Shown here piece by piece: positions 21,903 to 31,900 of a stretch of 34,821 bases of DNA. The translations under genes and the position numbers were made by a program. The stretch's first letter is position 1. Every line of letters begins with the position of its first letter. This DNA comes from Planctomycetota bacterium (GTDB taxonomy: Bacteria; Planctomycetota; B15-G4), in the NCBI GenBank assembly GCA_003644265.1, contig QNBX01000027.1, positions 1-34,821 on the forward strand, written 5' to 3'. A model generated the notes under the pieces. That model saw only the letters and a program-made list of their open reading frames with translations. It was not told the DNA's origin and searched no databases.

Positions 21903-24509
21903 TCAGCGATCGAGGAAGGCTACGGCCTGCTGCCAGCGCGCGGCCTCCCGCGGCAGACCGCGGCGCTCTGAGATGATCCGGCGCGCCTCCATCAGCCGAC
22001 GCACGGACGCGGTCTGGAAGCCCACGTCCGGCATGAGCGGCAAGGCCTCGGCCAGGCTGCGCTCGAACGCGTCGCTGCCGGGGTCTGTCACCTGGGCCAG
22101 GGCCATCAGCAGCCAGCTCCGAGCTTCGAAGACACCCGTGCTGCCCGACCTGGCCCAGTGTTCGATGGCCAACTCATGGTCACCGCGCAGCATCGCCGTC
22201 TGGGCCAGGCGCGTGTACAGCGACGTGAACTCGTCAGCCAGCAGCTCGCGACAGGCGGCGTCGGCCTCGTCGGTCAGCTCGAGCGCCAGCAGCACGTCGA
22301 CCTCGCGCAGACGCAAGCGGGCGTCGGAGGCCGGGTCGCGGCCCGCGAGCTCGGCGCGGCGGCGCCGGAGCTCTGCAAACAGGCGCTGCAACGGGATCTC
22401 CACGGCCCGCCGCCCATCCGCGCTGAGCCGCAGCGTGTGCCGGGAGGCGATCCACTGCGCTCGGCCCACGGCGCCCGGGTTGAGCACCACCGCCGTGATC
22501 AGGTGCTCTCGGGCGAGGGGCTCGTCGCCCCGGTGGGCCGCGAGCAGGGCCGCGTCCATGTGACGCTGCCAGGCCAGGGGGCCGTAGGGGTCGAGGGCCA
22601 GGGCGCGGGCGAGCAACGTGGGGACCGCCGGGTCGTCCAGGTCGACGCGCGCGCGCAGCAGCGCCACGACCCGCAGCACCTCGGCCAGATCGGGGGCCCG
22701 CCTGAGCGCCTGCTCCATGGCGGCGAGCTGCCCGGCCAGGTCGTCGCTGCGGGCGGCGATGGCCGCGCGCTGCCCCCACGGCCGCGGATCGAGGGGCAGC
22801 AGCCAGGCGCTCAGGTCGGAGAGCTGCCGCGCACGGGCCGGGACCTCCACGCTGTCGCTGCGGTGAGCGTCCCCGTTGCCGCCTGCAGCCCCCTCGCCGC
22901 CTGCCCCGCCGTAGCCGCCGGTAGCGCCCTCGCCACCTACAGCGCCGTAGCCGCCGGTAGCGCCCTCGCCGTCCGCGACGCCCCCTGCCGCGCTGCCGGT
23001 GCGGGCGGCGAGGGCCCGCTCGGTCTCAACCACCAGCAGCTCCTGAGCGCTCTGCCGCGCGCCGAACAGCGCCAGCAGAACGCCCCCGATCACCAGGGAC
23101 CTGGCGCCGTGGGCAGGACGTGAGCTTTGGGCCGCGGTGTCCTCAGCGGCGGCACGCAGGGCGGGCTGCGCTTCGCCAGGGCGGCGCGCGGCCTCCGACA
23201 ATCCCAAGAGCACCAGCACACCGCAGGGGTAGAGCGTGCGGACCGCGCCGCCCATGTCCACGCCGTTGGCGATCCAGTGCAGCCCGGCCGCAAGCAGCAC
23301 GGCGTCCGCCAGGAGCTCGGGGCGGGAGCTGCGCCGCAGGCTGGCCGCCAGCAGCAGCGCCAGGCCCAGCAGCCCGGGCAGGCCCAGGTCGGCTCCCACG
23401 GCCAAGACCACGTTGTGGGGGTGGTCATCCTTGGGCAGGCCGTCATAGCGGCCCGACTGGGCCACCGCGCCTTGCAGGTACGTGGTGCGTGGTCCGTTGC
23501 CGGTCCAGGGGGCCGCCGCCATGGAGTCACGGCCGAGCTGCCACATGGAGGAGCGGAACGAGACCGCCTTGCTGACCGTGCTGGCGGAGCGTCGCGTGAT
23601 GCTGCCATCGGTGAGGCCCGTGGAGGGCAGCAGCAGGGCGGCGATCGCCACGACTGCCAACGCGGCGGGGATGAATCGCGCCAGGGGCCAGCGCGCGCGC
23701 AGGGCCGCCAGCAGCGCCAGGCCCCCCAGGGCCACCAGCGCGCCGGTCTTGGACTGCATGGCTGCCAGCGCCAGGGTGATCGGCAGCAGCAGCAGCAGCG
23801 TCAGCCCGCGGCGCTCGCGGGCGCTCGCCAGGGCTGCGCCGATCAGCAGCGCCATCATGATCGACGGGGCCGCCAGGTTGGGGTGCAGCCCCATGGGTCG
23901 CATGCGCGTGGCGGCCGCCTCGAGCGGCGTCAGACCCAGGCTGTGCATGAGCACCAGGTAGTCGCCCAGGGAGGCCGTCGCCAGACAGGCTGTGGCGCCC
24001 AGCAGCAGCAGCGCCGCCTGCCGGGCGCGACACCCGGGGAACGCCGCCGGGAGCAGCAGCACCAGCGCAGCCGGCGGCAGCAGCGTGAGGGCCCATTGGA
24101 TCGCGCCCAATGGATTGTTGCTGTGCAGGCAGGCGGGCAACGCCAGCAGCAGCGCCGCGCCGGTGGCCAGGGCTCCGAAGGAGGGACGGATCCACGGCGC
24201 CGCCGCCACCAGGGCGGTGCCAGCCAGGGGCGCCAGGGCGCCTGCGCTCCCGGGCAGCGCGCCCATGCCGAAGGGCGTGGCGGCCAGCAGCAGCGCGGTC
24301 AGGCAGCGTGCGATCTGGCCGCGGTCGCGGCGGCTGAGCACCCAGCCCGCGCTGGCCAGGCCGGTCAACAGCCACGCCACGGCCAGCCAGGCGGGGCGCC
24401 CGAAGCTGGACACGCCCGCGGGTTGCCACAGGGCCAGAGCGCCGTCGGTCGTGGCCAGCAGGGCGGCGAGGGCGCCGAACAGGCGCAACGCCGCCCCGGC
24501 CGGAGTCAC
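21903..24509 (-). CDS. O-antigen-ligase-like polytopic protein with soluble C-terminal helical region
   Basis: The product is 868 residues from GTG 24509, overlapping the lipoprotein stop by four bases (GTGA on the minus strand). Residues 1-485 contain about twelve hydrophobic segments with the Wzy_C/O-antigen ligase loop: GRDSMAAAPWTGNGPRTTYL, then KDDHPHNVVLAVGADLGLPG, where the HN and downstream GLPG match the family's H.HN......G..G pattern. Such enzymes transfer or polymerise lipid-linked glycans on the outer face of the inner membrane. Residues about 520-560 are a Gly-rich repeat linker, and 575-868 is soluble and helical with TPR-like periodicity (ALRRAPDLAEVLRVVALLRA). It is the last gene of a four-gene operon with two zincins and a lipoprotein. 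The ligase assignment rests on topology plus one motif. Confidence 0.68.
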   Translation of the reverse strand: MTPAGAALRLFGALAALLATTDGALALWQPAGVSSFGRPAWLAVAWLLTGLASAGWVLSRRDRGQIARCLTALLLAATPFGMGALPGSAGALAPLAGTALVAAAPWIRPSFGALATGAALLLALPACLHSNNPLGAIQWALTLLPPAALVLLLPAAFPGCRARQAALLLLGATACLATASLGDYLVLMHSLGLTPLEAAATRMRPMGLHPNLAAPSIMMALLIGAALASARERRGLTLLLLLPITLALAAMQSKTGALVALGGLALLAALRARWPLARFIPAALAVVAIAALLLPSTGLTDGSITRRSASTVSKAVSFRSSMWQLGRDSMAAAPWTGNGPRTTYLQGAVAQSGRYDGLPKDDHPHNVVLAVGADLGLPGLLGLALLLAASLRRSSRPELLADAVLLAAGLHWIANGVDMGGAVRTLYPCGVLVLLGLSEAARRPGEAQPALRAAAEDTAAQSSRPAHGARSLVIGGVLLALFGARQSAQELLVVETERALAARTGSAAGGVADGEGATGGYGAVGGEGATGGYGGAGGEGAAGGNGDAHRSDSVEVPARARQLSDLSAWLLPLDPRPWGQRAAIAARSDDLAGQLAAMEQALRRAPDLAEVLRVVALLRARVDLDDPAVPTLLARALALDPYGPLAWQRHMDAALLAAHRGDEPLAREHLITAVVLNPGAVGRAQWIASRHTLRLSADGRRAVEIPLQRLFAELRRRRAELAGRDPASDARLRLREVDVLLALELTDEADAACRELLADEFTSLYTRLAQTAMLRGDHELAIEHWARSGSTGVFEARSWLLMALAQVTDPGSDAFERSLAEALPLMPDVGFQTASVRRLMEARRIISERRGLPREAARWQQAVAFLDR
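22908..22970 (-). repeat. 36-bp period minisatellite in the Gly-rich linker
   Basis: A 27-base sequence (GCCGTAGCCGCCGGTAGCGC... on the plus strand) occurs exactly at 22908-22934 and 22944-22970, a 36-base period. Degenerate copies continue on both sides. It encodes 12-residue GEGATGGYG-type repeats between the ligase and helical regions of the 868-residue protein. Confidence 0.9.
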
Positions 24510-25252
24510 GGGGAGGCCCCGCCGTCCTCCTCGGGCCGGGGGTCCAGCTCGATGTCACCAGGTTGCAGCGGCACGCCGTACTCGAAGTCGGGTCTCGACG
24601 CCCGGAACGGGTGCCCGAAGAAGTCCACCTGGTCGGGCAGCAGGCGCGAGATCTCACCCATGCCGATGAAGGCGGCGCCGACGTCATGGCGGTCGCCCGG
24701 GTCCAGGCGCCCGGTCAGGTCGGAGAGCATGCCCACGATCTCCCAGCGCTCGCCGCGCCTGACGTAGAGCCCCGAGCCAGCCCAGCGCGACACGAGCGCC
24801 GCGGCGTCACCTGAGGGCGGCACGAGGAACGTGCCGTACTTGAAGTCGTACCAGCGATCCACCTCGACCATGACGGGCTCGTCTTGCGCGCTGCGCTGCG
24901 CCAGGTAGAGGATCTCCTCGGACGACGGCAGGGCCGTGGCGAAGCGGCCCTCCATCAGGCGTGACGTGATCGGCTGGATCACCGCCAGATCGTCGTTGCG
25001 GCGATCGAGTCGCCCCCAGTCGCGCACCAGCGAGTTGCCCACCGGGAAGTGCAGCTCGAACAGGTCGCCTACCTGCCACTCGGGCTGCACCAGCACCAGC
25101 ACGCCCTCCTCCGTGGAGAGCCCCAGCACGGGGTCGTCGGTGTGGCCCTTGGGCCAGATACGCGTGAGGTGGCTGGGGGGCGGCGACGCGCAGGCGGTCA
25201 GCAGGGCGACCGCGAGCACAAACAGAGTGCGCTGAATTCGGGAGCGGGTCAC
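24506..25252 (-). CDS. Lipoprotein with faint trypsin-fold features
   Basis: The product is 248 residues from GTG 25252, with GAGGAT 6 bases upstream inside the end region of the preceding gene. The lipobox is clear: LFVLAVALLTACAS with Cys21, so it is probably lipid-anchored. Two phrases recall serine proteases: NDDLAVIQP (like the Asp strand DLALL) and WAGSGLYVRRGERWEIVGML (like GDSGSPV...G.VVGI). No catalytic His motif (AAHV) is present, so if the fold is right it is inactive. I recognise no closer family. It sits 13 bases after a DUF1570 zincin gene and overlaps the ligase gene by four bases, so the three products are likely made together. Confidence 0.7.
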   Translation of the reverse strand: MTRSRIQRTLFVLAVALLTACASPPPSHLTRIWPKGHTDDPVLGLSTEEGVLVLVQPEWQVGDLFELHFPVGNSLVRDWGRLDRRNDDLAVIQPITSRLMEGRFATALPSSEEILYLAQRSAQDEPVMVEVDRWYDFKYGTFLVPPSGDAAALVSRWAGSGLYVRRGERWEIVGMLSDLTGRLDPGDRHDVGAAFIGMGEISRLLPDQVDFFGHPFRASRPDFEYGVPLQPGDIELDPRPEEDGGASP

Positions 25253-25265
25253 GTCAGATCCTCGT

Positions 25266-27182
25266 TCAGTCGCCAGCCTGCGCCAGGTCGTCCGCGAAGA
25301 GCGGCACGTCCTTGAGCTGAACCCAGCCGATGTCCCAGGGTTCCGTGCCCTGGGTCAGTTCGCCGGTGGTCTCGTCGGCCCAGCGGTAGGCCTGGAAGAC
25401 CCAGTCGTCACCGTCGTAGAGGCCCTCGGCGAGCAGCTCGCGCAGCTCCTCGGTGGACATCTCGGGCGTCTGCTCGGGCTCCTCCTCGTTGTCGAAGTGG
25501 AACGGCTGGACGATCCACTGCCGCAGGTCGAGGGTGGCCAGGCGCTGCTCCATCTCGGCGCGCTCGCGGGCCCGCTCGCGGGCGGGTTCGATCAACGACA
25601 TGAGCTCGTCGTAGAGCGTTGTGACCCGGTAGCTGCGCGGCGCCAGGGCCTTGGCGGTCTCGGCCAGGGCGTAGGCTTGATCGAGGTCCTGGGCCGGGCT
25701 GTTCATGATCAGCGCGCCGGCGCCCTCCATGTAGTTGAGCGGGTCGATGGGGTCGAGTTCGATGGCGCGTTGGCACATCAACCAGGCCTTGACCGGGTCG
25801 GGTGTGATGATGATGGAGCGTGAAGACGAACTCTCATCCATGCCGCCCTTGCGCAGCATCTCGGCGTACTCGCGGTAGGCCTTGGCGTTCTCGATGCCGG
25901 CCTGCACGGCCTTGTCGTAGAACTCCATGGCAAAGACCACGTGCTGATCATTCTCGAGCGGTTCGCCGTTCTTGAACAGGCGCGCCGCAAAGTAGTAGGC
26001 GTTGGGAGAGAGCTCGCCGTAGGCCTGGGCGATGAACAGCCGCCACTCGTCCTCGAGATCCTCGACCGACTTGCCCATGCGGCTCTCGAAGGCCTCGATC
26101 ACGCTCTCTTCGGAGGGCGCGGTGAAGGCGCCCTTCTGCCAGGTGAGGATTGACGTCTCGACGCCTGGGTTGTCGGGCAGGTTCTTGAAGAAGCCGCGGA
26201 ATGACTTGGCGTACTTGGGCGTCTCCATCAGGAAGTGCACGAATGACCAGCCGTAGCTGTAGTGCCGCGCGGTGTAGCCGCCGCCGCGCGGGGCCAGCAT
26301 GACGTCGCGGATGCGCAGGGCCTGGCCCGTGGCGTCGTCGTGCCGCATGGCCGCGATGCGCCCGTACTGCAGGCCGCCGATCTCGAACTCGCTCTGCTCG
26401 TTGATCTTGGCCGAACCGTAGTACTCGGCCATGCCCTCGTTCATCCAGGGCGGGTACAGGTAGCCCGTGTCGATCAGGTGCGTGAGCAGGTGGTTGCCCT
26501 CGTGGAACATGACCGCTTGGGCGTAGGCGCGGTCGTCGAACATGTCGAACAGGTGCAGCTCGCCGGTGGTGGGCTGGAAGTAGCCCAGCACGCCGCGGCG
26601 CATGCCCGTGATGGCGTGGAAGTCGGCCGCGTTGCGATACATGAAGAACTTCATGCGCCGCTTGGCGTCCTTGGCCTTCAGCTTGATGTGCCAGAAATCC
26701 GTGAAGTACTTGTAGTACGCCTCCATCATGTCGGCGTACTCGTCCAGCACCTCCTGCGTGCAGTTGGACGCGATGTCGAAGTGGCGCGTGTTGAGCTGCT
26801 TGTGGTTCTTCCACTTCTGCTCTTCACGGGCCTGCTTGATGGCGCCCTCGTCGGCGTCGCGGCGCTTCTGCAACTGCTGCTCGCGTCGCGTGCGGCTCAT
26901 CCAGGAGCCCTCGAACAGGACCTTGCCCTGCCTGAGGTACTTCTCCTCCTTCTTGTTCTTGGGCACGTAGTCATCCAGGTCCTCCACGAAGGTCTTGTCG
27001 ACCATGGAGAGCGGGATGGGCACATCCGCGCCGGGCAGGCGCAGCATGATGAACCCGGAGTCCTCAGAGTCGATCAGCTTGCCCTCGATGGCGCGGCCAT
27101 CTTTCAGCAGCACGCGGTCGAACGCGGCGGCGGGGGCGGACAAGAAGGCCAGGACGGCCAGCAGCAACGCGATAGGTCGCAC
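25266..27182 (-). CDS. DUF1570-type exported zincin, first of two tandem paralogs (downstream copy)
   Basis: The product is 638 residues from GTG 27182, whose G overlaps the last base of the upstream TAG (TAGTG); GGAG lies 9 bases before it. Residues 1-20 are a signal peptide (IALLLAVLAFLSAPAAA). Residues 23-70 (VLLKDGRAIEGKLIDSEDSG) resemble a small SH3-like/SLA1-type domain common at the N-terminus of planctomycete proteins. The zincin core has FHEGNHLLTH (HEGNH 227-231) and WMNEGMAEYYG (Glu249), the HExxH...NEG.AE signature of DUF1570/peptidase-MA-like proteins. The C-terminal half is helical with TPR-like units (VKAWLMCQRAIELDPIDPLN) and an acidic end. Proteolysis is inferred from the zinc motif; no substrate is known. 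Confidence 0.82.
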   Translation of the reverse strand: MRPIALLLAVLAFLSAPAAAFDRVLLKDGRAIEGKLIDSEDSGFIMLRLPGADVPIPLSMVDKTFVEDLDDYVPKNKKEEKYLRQGKVLFEGSWMSRTRREQQLQKRRDADEGAIKQAREEQKWKNHKQLNTRHFDIASNCTQEVLDEYADMMEAYYKYFTDFWHIKLKAKDAKRRMKFFMYRNAADFHAITGMRRGVLGYFQPTTGELHLFDMFDDRAYAQAVMFHEGNHLLTHLIDTGYLYPPWMNEGMAEYYGSAKINEQSEFEIGGLQYGRIAAMRHDDATGQALRIRDVMLAPRGGGYTARHYSYGWSFVHFLMETPKYAKSFRGFFKNLPDNPGVETSILTWQKGAFTAPSEESVIEAFESRMGKSVEDLEDEWRLFIAQAYGELSPNAYYFAARLFKNGEPLENDQHVVFAMEFYDKAVQAGIENAKAYREYAEMLRKGGMDESSSSRSIIITPDPVKAWLMCQRAIELDPIDPLNYMEGAGALIMNSPAQDLDQAYALAETAKALAPRSYRVTTLYDELMSLIEPARERARERAEMEQRLATLDLRQWIVQPFHFDNEEEPEQTPEMSTEELRELLAEGLYDGDDWVFQAYRWADETTGELTQGTEPWDIGWVQLKDVPLFADDLAQAGD

Positions 27183-28702
27183 TACAACTTCTCCACGTAC
27201 TCGAGGTAGGACTGATTGAACTTGTCCCAGTCATCCTGGGACCACTCGCTGAAGGTCTTCTCGTAGGCCAGCGCCTGGATCTCGTTGGTGTCGGCGCCGG
27301 CGTACCAGTCCTCGGGGTCCTGATCCAGTTCGGCGGAGGACCCGGGCTCCTTTTTCTCGGCCTGCTCCATGGCGCGGTCGCGGGCCTTGATGGCCACCTC
27401 ATGCCGGGCCGCCACCAGGTTGAGCAGGTATTCCTCGAGGATCAGCTTCTCCTTGGGACGCAGCCGCTTGCTCTCGCGCAGCATGTGCACCACGCCCCAG
27501 CCCTGCGCATAGTGCACACCGGCGCGAGCGTAGTACTCGCCCTGGGTGTAGCGCATCAGGTCCTTGAGCGGCGTGGCGCACCCGGAGTTCTCGGTGCTGC
27601 CCTCGCCCAGCAGGCGGCAGGCTTCTTTGACCGTGCCCTTGCGCCCAATGCCGCCAGGAGCGTCGCCGAAGCCCTTGATGCGGTACGACTTGGTCATGCG
27701 CGCGCCGGCGAAGTAATCACCCGTGCCTTCGTTGTACCAGGAGTGCGGCGCGAGCTCGCCGTAGAAGTAGTAGATGTACTGGTGGAAGGCCTCGTGGTTG
27801 AGGATGGCCGCGGTGGTGTTGCGCGGCGGTCGGTCGAAGATCACCAGCTCCTTGTGGAACGAGCTCCAGTAGCCGCCCGTGCCCTTGCGCCCGCCGTAGC
27901 CGAGGTACTCGTCGAAGCTGGCGCAGACGCGCACGATGGACACCGCCGTGATGGGCTCGTCCGGCGGGTAGAGCTCCTCGTAGGTGTCGCGGATCTTCTC
28001 GATCTGCTTGCCCAGCTCCTTGACCCAGTTCTTGTCGGCGTTGAAGAGGAACAGGTAGCGGTCGGTGCGCAGCGACTCCCAGCCCGGGGGCAGCTTGTCG
28101 ACCTGCGTCTGCAGGTAGCGCTCCTGCTCGCTCATCTGGTCGAGCTCGGCCTCGCGCTCGCTGGTGTCTTCCTTCTTGATGCGCTTGAACGACTTGGCCG
28201 CCTTGGAGAACTCCTTGGCGTACTTGTCGAAGCGTTCGCTGATGGCCAGGCCGTGGAACACGAAGATGCCCTCGTCCTGGGGCAGCACGGCCCAGAAGGC
28301 GGTCTGACCTCCGTTCTCGGGCCGGATGTGCTTCTCGAGGCAGTTGATCTTGGCGATGCGCAGCTTCTTCTGCTTGACCACCTTTGAGTAGCCGTAGGCC
28401 TCCTCGGCGCGCTCCCAGTGACGCTCGACCTCGGTCTCGGCGTCCGCGTCGTCACCCAGCGGGAAGTAGCGCAGCACGAAGGTGGGGCTGCTCTGGGCTC
28501 CGCTGCTGCTGTACTCGCGATGTTCCGACTGGTACTTGGCCACCGTGGTGCGCTCGGTGGGCTTGAGCGCGATGGCGCCGAAGTCCTTGGGCGGCTTGAA
28601 CTGGAACCCCAGGCGCGTGTCCTTGTGCAGCTGCGCCGCGGCGGGCGCGGCCATCAACGAGCTGGCGACCACGAGGGCGATCAGGTGCAACGTGCGCATC
28701 AT
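27182..28702 (-). CDS. DUF1570-type exported zincin, upstream paralog
   Basis: The product is 506 residues. ATG 28702 (adjacent ATG 28699 is equally possible) has GGGGAG 4 bases upstream; the longer frame adds 15 residues before the signal and is rejected. Residues 1-24 are a signal peptide (LHLIALVVASSLMAAPAAAQ). An N-terminal domain (25-175) precedes a charged coiled-coil-like stretch (EDTSEREAELDQMSEQERYL). The zincin core carries NHEAFHQYIYY (HEAFH 303-307) and WYNEGTGDYFAG (Glu325). It has the same core signature as the next gene but a different N-terminal domain and no TPR tail, so the pair is diverged rather than a recent duplication. It is the first gene of the four-gene operon ending at 21903. 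Confidence 0.82.
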   Translation of the reverse strand: MMRTLHLIALVVASSLMAAPAAAQLHKDTRLGFQFKPPKDFGAIALKPTERTTVAKYQSEHREYSSSGAQSSPTFVLRYFPLGDDADAETEVERHWERAEEAYGYSKVVKQKKLRIAKINCLEKHIRPENGGQTAFWAVLPQDEGIFVFHGLAISERFDKYAKEFSKAAKSFKRIKKEDTSEREAELDQMSEQERYLQTQVDKLPPGWESLRTDRYLFLFNADKNWVKELGKQIEKIRDTYEELYPPDEPITAVSIVRVCASFDEYLGYGGRKGTGGYWSSFHKELVIFDRPPRNTTAAILNHEAFHQYIYYFYGELAPHSWYNEGTGDYFAGARMTKSYRIKGFGDAPGGIGRKGTVKEACRLLGEGSTENSGCATPLKDLMRYTQGEYYARAGVHYAQGWGVVHMLRESKRLRPKEKLILEEYLLNLVAARHEVAIKARDRAMEQAEKKEPGSSAELDQDPEDWYAGADTNEIQALAYEKTFSEWSQDDWDKFNQSYLEYVEKL

Positions 28703-28800
28703 CGGGCTCCCCTGTGCGGCGTTGGTGTGGCAGGGTCGTGTTTGCACGGGCGGTGCCTCGGTTTCAGCGCGGCGACTCCAACATTCCGGCCGTCAGTGCG

Positions 28801-28809
28801 TACTATACG
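28801..28809. promoter_or_regulatory. AT-rich TACTATACG in a divergent intergenic region
   Basis: This is the only AT-rich patch in the 229-base gap between the DUF1570 operon (minus) and the large repeat protein (plus). It offers a -10-like TATACG on the plus strand and TATAGT on the minus strand. No -35 partner is clear on either side. Confidence 0.28.
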
Positions 28810-28931
28810 GCAATCGTTCCCGACCCCGTTTCCGGCGCGCAGGTGAAGGCCGGGATCGACGCGGCGCGGGCATCATCGAACGCTGTCCGCGTGAGCCACG
28901 CGCAGCGTTTCGCAAAAGGGAGGTCGTCGCC

Positions 28932-31900
28932 GTGTCGGGAGTCGTCAAGGTCGTCTTGGGTCTGGCCGTCGTGCTGGTTGTGGGGGTCGGAGCGTTGTTG
29001 CTGTTGGAGGATGAGGGCGCCGTGGGCCCCGCGTCGGGTGCGGTGGTGCTTGGGGACGCCGGCGCGGACGCCGGGCGCACCGAGTTGCCTGAGGTGGCTG
29101 ACGGCGACAGGGCCGCCCTGACCGCCGATCACGCCGAACCCGCCGCGCTGGGGGGGGAGGCCGGAGGGCCGGAGCAGCTGCCGGACGCCGCGGCCGCGCT
29201 CGAGGCCGCTGAGCCCCTCGCGCTGCTGACAGGACGCGTCGTGGACGAGGCCGGGCGCCCTGTGGCCGAGGCCAAGGTGGTGTTCCACGGCGGGGGCGGG
29301 CTGCTGCTGGCTCGCCGGCTGGCGCCCGGGGGCGAGTTCCCCGACCGGCCGCAGACCGCCACCGACGACGACGGCCGCTTCGCGCTCGAGGTCGAGCTGC
29401 TCCCGGCCGATGACGAGGACGAGGACGCCCTGCCCGGCCTGTTGGGCGGCGGCGGGCACGGTCAGCTGGCCCTGGTGCACCAGGCCTTCCGCACCGGTAT
29501 GCACGACTGCCCGCGGCTGGTGCAGGCTACGCTCGACATGGGCACGCTGGTGCTGGAGCCCGGCGCGCGGGTCTCCGGACGCGTGGTCGATGAGAACGGC
29601 CGGCCCATCGCCGACGCCGAGGTGAGCGGCCGCAACATCGCGGCTCAGTCCGGTGGTCTGTCCGGCGGCATCTTCAGTTTGATCGCGGGACGCGCCGCGG
29701 AGACCCACGGCGCGTCCATCAGCGGCCCCGACGGGCGCTTCGTGGTCACAGGCTTGGGGCCAGGGCCAGCCGAGATCAGCGCCAGCGCCGAAGGCCGTCA
29801 GCTGGGCCTGGTGGAGGACCTGGAGCTGGCGCCGCATCAGACCCACGACGTGGGCGACGTGGTGCTGGGAGCGGGCGCGGCCATCGCCGGCTGGGTCCTG
29901 GACGACGCCGGGCGCCCCGTGCTGGGCGCAAGGCTGCGCGTGAGCTCCATGATGCGCATCATGCTGAACTCCATGGACGACATGCCCCGGCGCCACATGG
30001 GGCAGGAGTTCCGCATGCGCGCGGAGAGCGACGTCGAGGGTCGCTTCGAGCTGAGCGGGCTGTCGCCCGGGCAGTACAGCGTGCACGTCGAGGCCGAGGG
30101 CTTCAGTCGCCTCGAGCAGCAGAACGTGTCCACCGGAACGGACGACCTGAGGCTGACGCTGCGCCCGCTGGGCGGCCTGTTGATCAGCGTGGCCGACGAG
30201 GCCAGCGGGGAGCCGCTCGACGGCGCCAGGCTGCACGCGACGCCCGGCCCCAGCGGGTCGTTCATGGGCATGCGCGGCGGTGATGCGCTGCCGGTGCTCA
30301 CGGGCGCCGCGGCTCTGGCGGCGGCCGGGGCGGCCGCGGGCAACCTGCGCCCAGAGGGCCTGTACCTGGTGCAGGACGTGCCCCCCCAGGGCGCCGAGGT
30401 CGAGCTGAGCGCCGATGGCTTCGCCACCCTGAACCTGGACGCCACGCCGGTGGATCCGGGCGGCTTCGGGCGCGCGGTCGCACTGCTGCTGCCCGAGTCG
30501 GTCCTGGCCGGCGTGGTGCTCGACAGCGACGGCGAGGCGGTGCCTGACGCCAAGGTCAGCATCGCGCCCTGGACGGCCCCCGAGAGCCAGGGCGGCTTCG
30601 GCGGCGACGAGGTGGTCATCAGCCGCAAGCTGCGCCGCACGCTGGGTGGCGGCTCCAGCGCCGGCAACTGGCGTCGCGTGCGCAGCGACGACGAGGGACA
30701 CTTCGTCATGCGCGGCGTGCCTGCCGGCTCCTGGGAGCTGAGCGCCAAGGCCGACGGCTTCTCGCCGTCCGAGGCGCTGGTGACCGAGCTGGCCGAGGGC
30801 GAGCGGCGCGAAGGCCTGACGCTGGTGACGCCGGTGGCCGGCGCCATCGCCGGGCGCGTGGTCGAGCGCGACGGAACGCCCGTGGCGGGCGCCGAGGTCC
30901 AGGTCAAGATCCTGGGCGAGCAGGGTGGCGCGGACGCGCTGATCGCGTCGGCCGTGCTGGGTTTCGATCCCTCCGGACGCAACGCCAGCACCGACGGCAA
31001 GGGCGAGTTCCTGGTGGGCGGCCTGCTGCCCGGCAGCTACGAGGTCAAGCTGGCCATGCGCCAGGGCCTCAGCATGGGCAACGCCATGATGATCGTCATG
31101 GGTGGCAGCGAAACCTCGAACGAGCCCGACGGCAGCGTGCGGGTCGACGTGCTCCCACGCGAGCAGGCCTGGGTCGAGCTGGTGCGCCCGCCGAGCGCGA
31201 CGCTCAGCGGTCAGGTGCTGGCCGGCGGGCGCCCCGTGCCGGACCTGACGGTGTCGCTCAGTCCCGCCGGTTCGTTCTTGCCCTTCGGCGGCCAGCGCGC
31301 TCGGACCGATCGCTACGGCAACTACGAGTTCACCGGCGTGGAGCCGGGCGAGTTCGATCTGTCCGCGGTGGCGCCCGGCGCGGCGAGCCCGGTGGAGCAC
31401 ACGCTCAAGCTGGATGGCGGGCAGAACGCCACCCAGGACCTGGTCTTCAGCGGCGCCACCGTGACGGGTCGTGTCACGGACGCCGACAGCGGCCAAGGGG
31501 TGGGCGGCGTGACCATCAACATGATCCCGGTGAAGAGCGAGAGCTCCCCAGGCTTCAGCGGCACCAGCAGCATGGCGTTCTCGTTCGTGAGTGTCGGCCC
31601 CGGCGGCGGCAGCAGCGGCATGCAGATGGACATCGGCGGCGGCGCGCTCTCGCGCGTACGGACCGCGCCCGACGGTCGCTTCGAGGTGCGCTGGGTGCAG
31701 CCCGGCGAGTACACCCTGCAGGCCGAGGGCGGCGGCGTGGTCAGCACCGAGCACGGGCCGCTCGACATCAAGGACCGCACGCTGGTGGATGGCGTGGAGA
31801 TCAAGGCTCCGCGCGGCGCCGTGCTGATGGGCATGTTGACCTCCGTGGAGACGGGCATGCCGCTGAGCGGAACGCCGATCTCGCTGGAGGCCGTAGGCGG

